This document shows, piece after piece, positions 12,030 through 24,686 of a stretch of 64,000 nucleotides of DNA. Both the position numbers and the translations under genes were made by a program. Each line of letters starts with the position of its first letter. Position 1 is the stretch's first letter. Source of the DNA: Chondrosia reniformis (Eukaryota; Porifera; Demospongiae; Chondrillida; Chondrillidae); contig OX359189.1 of the NCBI GenBank assembly GCA_947172415.1, positions 3,982,501 to 4,046,500 of the forward strand, given 5' to 3'. A model generated the notes under the pieces. It ran no database searches and was not told where the DNA came from. It worked only from the letters and a program-made list of their open reading frames with translations.

Positions 12030-13716
12030 ATTTAAGGGTCCCTGAAGCTTTACAAACTTGGGCTATGAAGCCGTGCAGAAGACCTTACCAATGGTAAAAA
12101 TGGCCGTCGAACTCGATTAAAGTGTCCCAGAAGCTCTTTGACATGTCTGCAAATAAAAATGGCCGCCGATTTCAAAAGTGTGAGATATGCAGCTCTAACA
12201 AAAACTCTCCTGATGATAAAAATGACTGACATACCCAATTTAAGTGCCCCTGAAGCTCTATGACCTCTCTCCGAGTTATAAATGGCCGCCGATTTCGAAA
12301 ATATGGGCTATGAAGGCGTACAGAAGACCTTTCCTAGGATAAAAATGGCTGCTGAACCAGATTTAAGGGTCCCCGAACCCCTGCGACCTATCTCCCCCTT
12401 AATAATGGCAGCCGATTACTAAAATATGAGCCATGAAGCCGTACGGAAGACCGTTGCCAGGATAAAAATGGCCTCCAAACTCGATTAAAGGGTCCCCCAA
12501 GCTCTACGACCTATAACCGAGTTATTAATGGCCACCGATTTCAAAAATATGAGCTATGAATCAGTACCGAAGACTATTCCTAGAATAAAAATGGCCTCCA
12601 AACTCGATTAAAGGGTCCCCGAAGCTCTATGACTTATATCCGAGTTAAAAATGGCCGCCAATTTCAAAAATATGGTCTATAAAGCCGTACTGAAAGACCG
12701 TTCCTGGGAAAAAATTGCCGTCGAACGCGATTAAAGGGTCCCTGAAGCTGTATTACTTATCTCTGAGTTTTAAATGGCCACTGATTTCAAAAATATGGGC
12801 TATGAATACATTCAGAAGACTGTTCCGAGGATAAAAAGCGCTGCCTAACCCGGTTTAAGGGGCCTTGAAGCTGTACAACCTATCTCAGAATTAAAAATGG
12901 TCGCCAATTTTAAAATATGGGCTACAAAGCCGTACCGAAGACCTTTCCTAGGATAAAATGGCCGCCTAACGTGATTAAAGGGTCCCTGAAGCTCTACAAC
13001 CTATGTCCGAGTTAAAAATGGCCGCCGATTTCGAAAATACCAGCTATGAAAGCGTACCAAAACCTTTCTTAGGATAAAAGTTGCCGCAGAACTCAATTAA
13101 ATGGTCCCGGAAGCTATAAAACCTATCTCCGAGTTAAAAATGGCTGCTGATTTCGAAAATATGAGCTATGAAGCCGTACTGAAGACTGTTCCTAGAATAA
13201 AAATAGTCTCGAAACTCGATTAAAGGGTCCCTGAAACTCTATGACTTATCCTAGTTAAAAATGGCCGCCAATTTCGAAAATATGGGATATGAAGCCGTAC
13301 CAAAACTATTCCTAGGATAAAAATGGTTGCCGAACTCGATTAAAGGGTCCCGAAGATATACAACCTATGTCCGAGTTAAAAATGGCTGCTGACTTCGAAA
13401 ATATGGGCTATGAAGCCTTAACGAAGACCGTTTCTAGGTTAAAAATGACCGCCAAATTTGAATTAAAGGTCCCCGAAGCTCCAAGACCTATCTCTGAGTT
13501 AAAATTGTCTGAAAATTTTGAAAATATGGGCTATAAAGCTGTACAGAAGACTGTTCCGAGGATAAAAATCGCTGCCTAACCCGATTAAAGGGTCCTTGAA
13601 GCTCTATTACTTAGCTCTGGGTTAAAAATGGCCACTGATTTCAAAAATATGGGCTATGAATACGTACCGAAGACGGTTCCTAGGATAAAAATGCCTGCCA
13701 AATTTAAGGGTCCCCC
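12030..13716 (+). repeat. 123-bp tandem repeat array (13 full monomers plus ends)
   Basis: The landmark GAGTTAAAAATGG (or a close variant) recurs at about 12150, 12273, 12396, 12519, 12642, 12764, 12888, 13009, 13131, 13253, 13373, 13496 and 13619, so the period is 120-124 bp with a mode of 123. Each monomer is itself a diverged dimer: AAAATGGCCGCC appears twice, about 62 bp apart. The period is a multiple of three and one frame is open over 13367-13579, but the consensus monomer has stop codons in that frame (GAT-TAA and CTA-TGA), so it is not read as a gene. Fragments of the same repeat occur at 23892-24288, 37512-37664 and 55550-55967, next to MITE copies. Confidence 0.93.
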
Positions 13717-14858
13717 TAATTGTATTATTTATATTTACTAGTTATATTTTTATGTATTAGTTATATGTAGTGGGTGTTTGTACTATTTATATGTTCAAGT
13801 TGTATGTACTAGTTGAATGTACTAGTTGTAGGTTCTTGTACTAGTTATACTTGGTACTAGGAAGTTACTTGTTGTATGTTCAAGTTTTATGTACTAGTTT
13901 TATGAACTAGGTGTATGTACTAGTTGCGCGTACTATTTATAATAATTGGATATATGTGTATGTACTAGTTATATGTAGTAGGTGAATGTACTAGTTATAT
14001 ATCCTCGTTGCTTTTACTTGTATGTAGTAGCTATGTACTACTTGTATATACAAGTTGTACGTTCTAGTATTATGTACTCGTTCTATGAGCTACTTGTATA
14101 TACTAGTTTCTAGTTGTATGTACTAGTTGTATGTACTATGTGCATGTACTATGTGTATGTACTATTTATAAGCACCAGTTATATGTGTACATACTAGTTA
14201 TATCCTTGTGTACTAGTTATCTCTACTAATTGTATGCACTAGATGTATGCACTAGTTGTATGAACTATTTATAATTTCTAGGTATATGTGTCTGTACTAG
14301 TCATATGTAGTAGGTGGATGTACTAGTTTTTTGTCCTAGTTGTTTGTACTAGCAGTATGAACTAGTTGTATGTACTAGTGGTGTGTAGTATTTTGATGTA
14401 CTAGTTACATGTACTAGTTTTATGTACTAGTACTAGTTATATTTACTAGTTGTAGGTACTAGTTATGTACGAGTTGGACGCACTAGTTTTACGTAAGAAT
14501 TAGTTGTATGTAGTAGCTATATACAAGTTGTGTATACAAGTTGTACATTCTAGTATTATGTTCTCGTTCTATGAACTAGTTGTATTTACTAGTTTATAGT
14601 TGTATGTACTAGTTGTATGTACTAGATGAATGTACTCTTTGGATATATGTACTATGTGTATGTACTATTTTTAAGTACCAGTTATATGTGTAAGGACTAG
14701 TTATATGTACTAGTTGTATGCACTACCTGTAATTACTAGTTGTTTGTACTATATATAATTATAAGGTATATGTGTATTTACTGGGTATATGCAGTAGGTA
14801 TATGTAATAGTTATTTGACCTAGTTGTTTGGTCTAGTTGTATGTCCTAGTTGAATGTA
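13717..14858 (-). repeat. 13-bp satellite, reverse orientation, block 6
   Basis: Begins with the same segment (TTTTTATGTATTAGTTATATG and onwards) that follows the 123-bp/MITE modules at about 24690, 39330 and 56400. The four copies can be followed side by side for about 1 kb. Confidence 0.93.
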
Positions 14859-16154
14859 TACACAGCAAAAATAGGGTAGTTTTCTAAGTTGTAAACTGGT
14901 TGTTTGGGTTTGAGAACAAATAGTTTACACAATCTGTAAACTACTAATTTACAACTACGCTAAACGTTGTGAATATATATGTGTACACACACTTACAAAA
15001 ATTTACAACATCCTGGTGACCTATGAGTAAATTCAAAAATTGGCATTGAATTCACTCTTGCCTTCAACCCCAATTGTAGTTGTTAAGTAAGCTATGAATT
15101 ACATTATTTCAATCAGTCCTCAATAATGTTGTACAAACTATGAATGTGCCTTTCGTATAAAATTCAACGAAAGTTCTTTATTAAGAATACAGAAATAAAA
15201 AAGTTACAGTTCATTGTTCTGAATTCTTTATCACTTGGTTCTTTACTGTTCATCTTCATCCTGAAACTGCATGATAAATAGAGAAACTTAACTTTGCTAA
15301 ACCGAAATCAAGAAACTTATATATTACCTATGGTATTATGCAAAACTTACAAATGTATATATAACACACTTTTGTGAGAGATTTGTTCTTATTGGCTGGC
15401 TACCTCAATTGAGAGAAGCAACTTCACATATGTCTCTGTGTAAGCTAGGCTTACAATGAATATGTCAAATACCATATACTCAGTTTTATGACATTCGGAA
15501 TTGTTCATCTATAGTTCTGCAGAATGAAATCTATCTTAATAAAGGGTTTAGTACAGATCAGCAATCAGCTTACGTTAATCGGGAGTGCAGCTCTTTCTAA
15601 GTGCTGTCAAATGGCTGAATCCATTGCCTGAATCAACAACAACAACAGTAAATCAATTCATTACTACTAATGTACCTACAGTTAGGACTGGAAAGCCTTT
15701 ATGTTATTCAATGCTGATTGTAGTCATTCTTCTTGCAAGCTAATTTATGGGCGTATAACCTAATAAAGACAGTTCCCTCCAAATTTTAACGGTTAACGTT
15801 ATTCATTGGCTGACCACAGGGACATACTGGCACCAGGATAAACTAGGAGAGAAAATGGCAGTCTTTCGCGCATAATGTCAAAACCTCACTGACTATCGGA
15901 ACTTGAAAAGCTCTGCTAGTCATGATATACATTGATTTATAATAGGTAAGTGGTAATTAGGTTTATTTTTCTTTTTGGCAACTTTTGTGGTAGGCCATTT
16001 CATTTAGGTTTGTAATAATCTAGCTTTCTGTGTTTGCTGTCAACTTCCAATTGCTAGAAATATATTTAAAAGTTATAATTGATGATATTAACAAAATTAC
16101 AAACTTTAAGGTCTCTTATCTAAAGCAGTGTCTGTAAGCCATTACTAGCATATG

Positions 16155-16608
16155 GTGGTGTGGCAGTTGGAAGTGGAGGGCCTGTTTCGGTCTGTACCCA
16201 CCAACATTCAATTAAAACTATGTTGTGACAGTTGGAAGTGGAGGGCCTGTTTCGGGCTGTACCACCAACATGTAATTAAAACTATAGTGTGACAGTTAGA
16301 AGTGGAGGGCCTGTTCCGGGCTGTACCCACCAACATTCGATTAAAACAATGGTGTGACAGTTGGAAGTGGAGGGCCTGTTTCGGGCTGTACCCACCAACA
16401 TTCGATTAAAACTATGTTGTGACTGTTGGAAGTGGAGGGCCTGTTTCGGGCTGTACCCACCAACATTCGATTAAAACAATGGTGTGACAGTTGGAAGTGG
16501 AGGGCCTGTTTCGGGCTGTACCCACCAACATGTAATTAAAACTATGGCGTGACAGTTGGAAGTGGAGGGCCTGTTTCGGGCTGTACCAACCAATATTTAA
16601 TTAAAACT
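16155..16608 (+). repeat. 65-bp tandem repeat, seven copies
   Basis: GGAAGTGGAGGG (one variant starts AGAAG) starts at 16169, 16234, 16298, 16363, 16428, 16493 and 16558. Spacing is 65 bp except one of 64. The linkers partly alternate between an ACTATGTTGTGAC type and an ACAATGGTGTGAC type, which suggests amplification as dimers. Short open frames across it appear incidental. Confidence 0.93.
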
Positions 16609-16970
16609 GGTTAAGCTGCAGCATTCACTTAGATGTATAATGCATTCTGTTTTCATTGATCAGCTCCTTGACTTTCGCCGAGCACATGCAGCTTCACTCA
16701 GTAAAGAACATCACTAATTATCCTTAAGTGGACAATATAGTGTTGTGTATATACGTACTTCAAAAAATGAACCTAACATGGCTTCCATTGTTTACACCAT
16801 ATAAAACACATTGTGTACTGCATGAAAACATATTCAATTCTTCTAAATGTAAAGCCAGTTTTATTACTATATACTGCAAGCTCACATCACTATAGTAGAT
16901 GTGAGTAATATTTTCGTTACATTGCGTATTTAAAAGGGACATTTTGGGGTTCTACGTACTAGTTGCATTA

Positions 16971-17030
16971 TTACCGAGCGGTATAGCAAGGTTAATTGTT
17001 TCTGTCGCAAGGGGAGTCGGATCGAGGCTG
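16971..17030 (+). other. Possible tRNA-like (SINE head) remnant
   Basis: TACCGAGCGGTATAGCAAGG at 16972 resembles the A box of Leu/Ser tRNAs and GGATCGAGGC at 17019 resembles a B box (GGTTCGANNC) at a plausible distance. No full cloverleaf was drawn and there is no A-rich tail. It may be coincidence. Confidence 0.2.
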
Positions 17031-17095
17031 CCCATGTACATAATTGCCTAAAGGTGTGACAAAGAATTTTTGGTTCACTTTAGGCCCATATCTAT

Positions 17096-17485
17096 ATGCC
17101 ACAGGCAGCCCCTTATATTGTTTTCATATACCGATTACATTGTACGGCTTCATGTTACGGAAAGATATATATATATATATCTATATATATAATACGGGTT
17201 CATACGCAACTGTTATAACACTTATTTTATACGTCGGTATATGTATAATACAAGTACATACGCAACTATTGTAACCAATATGTCAATACATCGTCTTTGC
17301 AAATGGCGGCGTTCAGGAAGCTTTAGTTAACGAAGCTTTTCCATCATTATTTATAAAGTTCAGGACACTTAAGTGTCCTCAATCGTTAGTATTACGAATA
17401 TATATATTAAATCCCAACGATGCGGCCAAGTAGTTTGAGTTAATTCGGGGGCGGCAGCCCCTCGAGTTTTTAAACTCGAACTACT
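17096..17485 (-). mobile_element. Palindrome-rich MITE, copy M2 (inverse, no pogo insert)
   Basis: Reverse-oriented copy ending CTCGAACTACT. It is the clean empty-site reference for the pogo-like insertion in M1. It contains a perfect 18-bp palindrome, AGGACACTTAAGTGTCCT, at 17362-17379, and another near-palindrome centred on GTTAAC. A motif around GTTGCGTATGAACTCGTATTA (read on the minus strand) is present twice. The 3' hairpin seen in M1 is degraded here. Confidence 0.8.
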
Positions 17486-18023
17486 TCTTACTGTTCTTCA
17501 GTTACATCCATTTTATTTGTCACTAAAATACTTCTTTGTTACATATCTGGAATCCTAATTAAATATACATGTAGTCTAGTGAAGGCATCGTATTCTATAG
17601 CTACGATCGTTACAGGAATATAGTTAGCTAGATACTCACTTGAGAAGAAAATCCAAAACTCAACATTCTTCACAAAAAACACTGGTTAAAGTTTTCAACA
17701 CTGTGACAGAAACGTTTTACAGGACGTCATCCTCGCCATAACTAAACTCAGCTCTGTTTTTATTGTGTGGCACATTTGATGTACAAATACCTCAGAATCC
17801 ATTTTAACGGAGTATCATTAAAATTATTCATAGTTATATCAAGGCATTCCAAATAACTTCACAGTTAAAAGGAACGCTGTTTACCTCAGTAAATGCTGTG
17901 TTAACTTACGTAAACGTTTGGGAATATACGTAAACGAACTGTTCCGTAAACTTTTGTAAACTTTTGTGACCTACCAGTTTTCATAACATTGTGAACTGGT
18001 GTAAACTACTTTTTTTGCCGTGG

Positions 18024-21000
18024 TACTACTTGTAAGTATTAATTGCATGTTCTAGTTGTGTGTATTATTTGGTATGTACTAGTTGTATGTACTAGTAGCA
18101 TGTACTAGTTGTATGCACGAGTTTTATGTACTAGTCCTAGTTATATTTACTAGTTGTAGATACTAGTTGTATGTAGAAGTTGTATGTAGTAGTTGTTTGT
18201 TCGAATTGTTTGTACTAGTGGAATGTACTAATTGTATGTAATAGTTATGTAACAGTTGTACGTACTAGTTGTATGTATATACTAATCATAAATATTAGCT
18301 ATGTACTAGTTGCATATTCAAGTTGTATGTTCTAGTATTATGTACTTGTTCTATGAACTAGTAGTATGTACTAGTTTCTAGTTGTACACACTAGTAGTAT
18401 GTACTAGTTGTATGTACTATCTGTATGTTCTAGTTGTTGGTTCATGTACTAGTTATACTAGGTACTAGATAGGTTGTAGTTGTATGTACTAGATACTAGT
18501 TGCATGTACTAGTTGTATATACTAGTTTTATGTACTAGTTGTATGTACTAGTTTTATGAACTAATTGTATGTACTAGATGCATGTACTATTTATATATAC
18601 TAGATGTATGTACTAGTGACTAATTGTATGTACTAGTTGTATGTTCCTTTTGTAGGTTCTAATACTAGTTATATTAGGTACTAAGTAGGTACTAGGTGTA
18701 TGTACTAGACACTAGTTGTATTTAGTAGTTATATGGACTAGTGTGTAATTGTTGTATATACTACTTATATGTACTCGTTATATTTGTATGTATTAGATAT
18801 TTGTACTAGTTGCATGTGCTAGTTATTTGCATTAGTTGTGCGTACTATTTATATGTACTATTTATATGTGTATGTACCAGGTATATGTACTACTTGTTTG
18901 TAGTAGCTGTATGTAATGGTTGCATGTACTAATTGCATGTACCAATTGTATGTACTATTACTAGTTATATTTACTCGTTGTAGGTGCTAGTTGTATTTAC
19001 TAGATGTATGTGGTAGTAGTATGTACTAGTTATATTTATTGGTTGCATGTACTAATTGCATGTACTAGTTGTATATACTAAATGCATGCACTATTTATAT
19101 GTAATAGACGTAGCTAATAGTTGTATATACTAGTTGTATGTATGAGTTGTATGTTCTAAATGTAGGTTCTAATAAAAGTTATACTAGGACCTAGGTAAGC
19201 ACTAGTTGTTTGTACTAGATACTAGTTGTATGTACTAGTTGTATACACTAGTTGTGTGCAATTGTTGTATGTACTAGTTGTATGTATTATTTACATGTAC
19301 TAGTTGTATGTAATAGTTTTATGTACGGCTTATATGTATTCGTTATATTTGTATGAACTAGATATATGTACTAGTTGAACGTATTATTCTATTTATATGT
19401 GTATGTACCAGTTATATGTACTAGCTGTATGTACTTGCTGTATATACTAATTGCATGTACTAGTTGTATGTACTAGTACTAGTTATATTTACTAGTTGTA
19501 GGTACTAGGTTTAGGAACTACTTGTATGTGGTAGTTTTATGTACTAATTGTAGGTACTAGTTGTATGTACTAGTTGTTTGTACTATTTGTGTACTAGATT
19601 TATGTACTTGTTGTATGCACTAATTGTATGTACTAGTTGTATTTACTAGTTGTATGTACTAGTTGTATGTACTAGATATATGTAGTAGTTGTGTGTACTA
19701 GTTACAAGCACTAGTTGTATGTATACATTGCATGTAGTAGTTGTATGTAGTAGTTTTATGTACTAGATGTATGTTCTAGTTGTATGTACTAGATGCATGT
19801 ACTATTTATATGTACTAGATGTATGTATTAGTTGTATGTGGTAGTTGTATGTACTAGTTGTATGTTCTATTTGTAGATTCTAATAGTAGTTATATTAGGT
19901 ACTAGGTAGGGTCTAGTTGTTTGTACTAGATACTAGTTGTATGTACTAGTTAAATGGACTAGTTGTGTGTAATTGTTGTATGTACTACTTATATGTACTC
20001 GTTATATTTGTATGTATTAGATATATGTACTAGTTGTATGTACTAGTTATTTGCACTAGTTGTACGTTCTATTTATATGTACTATTTATATATGTATGTA
20101 CCAGGTATATGTACTACTTGTTTGTAGTAGCTGTATGTAATGGTTGCATGTACTAATTGCATGTACTAGTTGTATATACTAGATGCAAGTACTATTTATA
20201 TGTACTAGATGTAGGTAATAGTTGTATGTACTAGTTGTATGTATGAGTTGTATGTTCTAAATATAGGTTCAAATACTAGTTATACAAGGACCTAGGTACG
20301 CAATAGTTGTTTGTACTAGATACTAGTTGTATGTACTAGTTATATGTACTAGTTATGTGTCAGTTGTATGTATTAGTTGTACGTATATAAGAGTTGTATG
20401 TAGTAGCTATCTACTAGTTGTATATACAAGTTGTACGTTCTAGTATTATGTACTCATTCTATGAAATACTTGTATGCACTAGTTTCTAGTTATATGTAAT
20501 AATTTTATGTACTCTTCATATGTACTATGTGTATGTACTATCTATAAGTACCAGTTATATGTGTATGTACTAGTTATATGTTTGTGTAATAGTACTGGTT
20601 ATATGTATGTGTACTAGTTATATGTACTAGTTGTTTGTACTAGTTGCATGTACTAGTTGTATGTACTAATTTTATGCACTAGTTGTGTACACTAGTTTTA
20701 TGCACTAGTTGTGTACACTAGTTTTATGCACTCGCACTAGTTATATTTACTAGTTGTATGTACTAGTTGTGTGTACTGGATATGAACCAGTTGTATGTAT
20801 AAGTTTTATGCACTAGTTGTTTGTACTAGCTATGTATTAGTAGTATTTATTATTTATATGTACCAGTTGTATGCACTAGTTGTATGTACTAGTTGTGTGT
20901 ACTATTTATGTGTACTAATTGTATGCACTTGATGTATGTACTAGTTGTATATACTAGTTGTAGGTTCCAGTACTAGTTATACTAGTTACTAGGTAGGTAC

Positions 21001-22342
21001 TAGTTGTATGTACGAGATACTAGTTGTATGTACTGGTTGTTTGTATTATTTATATGTACCAATTGTATGTAGTAGTTATATGTACTAGTTGAGTGTAATT
21101 GTTGTATGTACTAGTTGTATAAACTATTTATAATTGCTATTCGTATGTACTGGTTGTATGAACTACTTATATGGACTCGTTGTATTTGTCTGTACTAGAT
21201 ATATGTACTAGTTTTATGTACTAGGTATACGTAGTAGTTGTATGTACTAGTTATACGTACTAGTTGTGCTTACTATTTCTATTTACTAATTATATGTGTA
21301 TGTACTAGCTCTATGTATATACTGGTTGTATATGCTAATTGCACGTACTAGTTGTATGTACTTTAACTATATAGTTATATTTACTAGTTGTAGGTGCTAG
21401 TTGTATGTACTAGTTGTATGTGGTAGTTGTATGTACTATTGTATGTACTAGTTGTATGTGGTAGTTGTACGTACTATTGTATGTACTAGTTATGTACTAG
21501 TTATATGAACTAGTTTTATGTCCTAGTTGAATGTGCTACTTGCATGTACTTGTTATGTACTAGCTGTATGTACTAATTGTATGTACTAGTAGTATTAACC
21601 AGTGGTATGTACTAGTACTGGTAATATTTACTAACTGTAGGCACTAGTTGTATGTACTAGTTGTACTTACTAGGTGTATGTACTAGTTATGCGTACTAGT
21701 TGTAAGTTCTAGTTGTAGTAATACTAGATACTAAATAGGTATTAGTTGTGGGTACAAGTTCTAGTTATATTGACTATTTGTAGGTAGTAGGTAGTTGAAT
21801 GTAATAGTTACATGTACTCATTATATATTAAAATTGTATGTACCAGTTGTATGTACTAGTTATGTAATAGCTGTATGTAGTAGTTGTATGTACTAGTAGT
21901 ATTAACTAGTGGTATGTACTAGTGCTGGTAATATTTACTAACTGTAGGCACTAGTTGTATGTACTAGTTGTCTGTACCAGTTGAATATTATAGTTGTATG
22001 AACTAGGTGTATGTAGTAGTACAAGTTATATTTACTACTTGTAGGTATTACTTGTATGTCCTAGTGTATATAGTAGTTGTATGTTGTAATTGTATGAATT
22101 AGTTTTATGTACTAGTTGTAGGTAATAGTTATATTCTAATGTATGTACTAGTTGTATGTACTAGTTGTACGTACTAGCACTGGTAATATTTACTATTTGT
22201 AGGTATTAGTTGTATGTACTAGTTGTATGTAATAGTTGTATGTTCTAATTGTATGAACTAATTTTATGTACTAGCTGTATGTACTGGTTATATACTAGTT
22301 GTATGTATTAGTTGTATAAACTAGTGGTATGTACTAGTCGTT
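18024..22342 (-). repeat. 13-bp satellite, reverse orientation, block 7
   Basis: Long uninterrupted array with higher-order structure. Segments around 18620-19000 and 19840-20170 are near copies of each other. No gene is seen. Confidence 0.94.
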
Positions 22343-23613
22343 AGTGGAACATGTCCATACTTCTGGAAATTTTCAAAAAAAGGCGTTAACTAACACTCTT
22401 TTTTAATCTACTCTATTTTACTCCAGAAACATCGTATCACTAAACAAATTATATAGATTTGAAGCGCTATTCTTTTCTTAATAATTTGGCTACAAGAGCG
22501 TCATGATTGCAGGCTTAAAGGAGAAGGTAAGTGGCCGTAAGTGAGAGGTGCCAAATCGCTAAAATGTTTTATTAGACAGTGGAAAATACGAATATAGAAT
22601 AAATGGTGACACCAATCTATGAAGGATAATGATATCTAACGATGGTATGTATACTCCTTTTAAATTCCCTTTACTTTTTGAATTATAATCGAAAACGTAT
22701 TTTCGTACCTTTATCGGGCGCCTCTAGTACTTCATATCTCAGTTAAACAAGGGAATATTCCAGGAGTGTACATACAACTTTTAGGCTGTTACTTACTGAA
22801 GAGATTGATGTCAAAAAATGGTTAGATATACAATTCTCCACTGTCTAATAATCGCTTCGTTTTCCATTTGTCTCTTCTCCTTCGAGTAATGGTATTGTCA
22901 CTTGATTATCAGCCGAAATTAGTGGTATAGCTTAGCCATCATACAATGACGCTATATGACGTTGCATATGCACCCAAATATTTGGTAACACGTTATACAA
23001 ACATTAGACTTCCAAGTTGATATGTCAAGTAAGGCTTCTCGGTAGCGATACAGTTTCCTTGATCGAAGTTTTTTGTTGTTGTAAGAGGTAAGTGGAAACA
23101 GTAAGCATATTGCATGTCTACCAATATCTACGTAATTATCAATGGCGAAAATGTATGAGCAATTAACGAAGTATAATCAAAAGAAAATAGAACGTTTCGG
23201 TCATGTAAGCCTTAATTCCTTAGCTATTATAATACGTTAATAATAGCTGAGGAATTAAGGCTTACGTGACCGAAACGTTCTATTCTTTTTTTGATTATTA
23301 ACGTAGTATAATCAAAAGAAAAGCGTTTTATTCTTCTTGTGATTATTAACGTAGTATAATCAAAAGAAAAATAGAACGTTTCGGTCACGTAGGCCTTTAT
23401 TGGCCTTCCTCCGCAATTGCTCATAAATTTTCACAATTGATAATTTAACATCAATAACGACTAGTGATGACTCGTGACGTTTCAGTGGCTGGTGCTCTGC
23501 TTCACGCGCAGGTCACATGCTAGAGACACTTCCGCCTGGAATGTGACACCTCTGAATGCGCTAATAGACGATTTACAAAAATCGGAAATTCGTAGACATG
23601 CTACACTTGTGGT
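22343..23613. mobile_element. 1.27-kb island with nested inverted repeats
   Basis: Satellite copies near 31430, 55285 and 63575 run continuously across the insertion point, so this is an insertion. The ends show weak inverted similarity (AGTGGAACATGTC against AGTGTAGCATGTC, 11 of 13). The right half holds nested inverted repeats: outer arms near 23133-23165 and 23415-23450, inner arms near 23164-23235 and 23236-23305, with a further partial copy to about 23395. The minus-strand frame at 23227-23424 is made of these repeats and is not taken as a gene. No transposase was recognised. Confidence 0.6.
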
Positions 23614-23891
23614 GGTGTGTACTAGTTGTATGTATTAACTCTATGTATTAGTTAAGTTCTAGTTGCATGTGCTAGTTCTAATATGTACTACTACCAGTAA
23701 TATTTACTAGTTGAAGGTACTAGTTTTATTTACTAGTTGTATGTACTAGTACTAGTACTAGATATATTCAGTAGTTGTAATAGTTGGAGGTCTAGTTTGA
23801 TGTACTTGTTCTATGTATTATTTATATGTACCAGTTATATGTGAATGTTCTAGTCATAGGTACTAATTGTAAGTACAAATTGTATGAAATA
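23614..23891 (-). repeat. 13-bp satellite, reverse orientation, block 8
   Basis: Short block ending at the junction with the 123-bp repeat. The last 40 bases before the junction are nearly identical to those before the modules at 37512 and 55550. Confidence 0.92.
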
Positions 23892-24288
23892 GCGTACCAA
23901 AGACCGTTCCTAGGATAAATATGGCCACAGAACTCGATTAAATGGTCCCCGAAGTTATACAACCTTTCTCCGAGTTAAAAATGGCTTTTGATTTCGAAAA
24001 TATCTGCTATGAAGCCATACCGAAGACCGTTTCTAGGTTAAAAATGACCACCAAATTTGATTAAAGGGTCCCCGAAGCTCTAAGACCTATCTCCGAATTA
24101 AAATTGTCTACAAATTTCGAAAAGATGGGCTATGAAAGCTTACCGAAGACCGTTCCTAGGATAAAAATGGCCGCCGAACTCGATAAAAGTGTCCCCGAAG
24201 CTCTACGACTTATCTCTGAGTTAAAATGGCTGCTGATTTCAAACATATAGGCTATGAATCTGTACCGAAGACTATTCCTAGGATGACA
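23892..24288 (+). repeat. 123-bp repeat fragment before MITE M3
   Basis: About three monomers of the repeat described at 12030-13716, starting in mid-monomer at GCGTACCAAAGACCG. The array resumes for about 25 bases after the MITE (to about 24686). Confidence 0.9.
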
Positions 24289-24660
24289 AGTAGTTTGAGA
24301 TTAAAAAGTCACGGGACTGCCGTCCTTGAATTTACTCGAAGTACTTGGCCGCATCGTTGGGCTTTGACATATTACTCTTAATCATAAAGATTAAGGATGC
24401 TTAAGTGTCATAAAAATTATAAATAGCGACAGAAAAGCTTCGTTAACTAAAGCTTCCTGAACGCCACCATTTGCAAAAACGATGTATTGACGTATAAATT
24501 AAGTGTTATAATAGTTGCGTTTGAACTCATATTATACATCTATCGATATATAAAATGTGTTATAATAGTTGCGTATGAACTCGTATTTTATATATATATA
24601 TGTATATATCCGTAAGAAGAAGCCATAAATCAATCGTGTTATGAAAAAAATGGAGGATGC
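24289..24660 (+). mobile_element. Palindrome-rich MITE, copy M3
   Basis: Starts AGTAGTTTGAG inside a 123-bp monomer. It has the internal duplication around GTTGCGTTTGAACTC and GTTGCGTATGAACTC and lacks the right half of the terminal hairpin: the sequence passes directly from GATGCTG into the monomer sequence CCGAACTT. Confidence 0.8.
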
Positions 24661-24686
24661 TGCCGAACTTTATTAAAAGGTCCCCC

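Larger units (their letters stand above)
14859..18023. mobile_element. 3.2-kb composite insertion with short inverted ends
   Basis: The left end reads CACAGCAAAAATAG and the right end, read inwards, CACGGCAAAAAAAG; both are soon followed by GTAGTTT. The paralogous satellite at about 25600, 40350 and 57440 is continuous across this point, so the whole block is an insertion; GTA flanks it on both sides (14856-14858 and 18023-18025). Inside are 65-bp tandem repeats, an inverse MITE copy and otherwise unique sequence without a recognisable protein. No transposase was found, so the superfamily is open. Confidence 0.7.

Noticed and set aside
13367-13579. 70-codon open frame with a repeated peptide in the 123-bp array
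   Set aside because: Neighbouring monomers have stops and indels in this frame; openness results from local changes in two monomers.
16971-17030. Functional tRNA gene
   Set aside because: Only box-like similarity; no acceptor stem or convincing anticodon arm could be drawn, so it is listed only as a weak remnant.
23227-23290. Second hammerhead candidate (CTGAGGA followed by CGAAACGTT)
   Set aside because: The sequence between the core boxes cannot form stem II next to the core, and no stem I was found.
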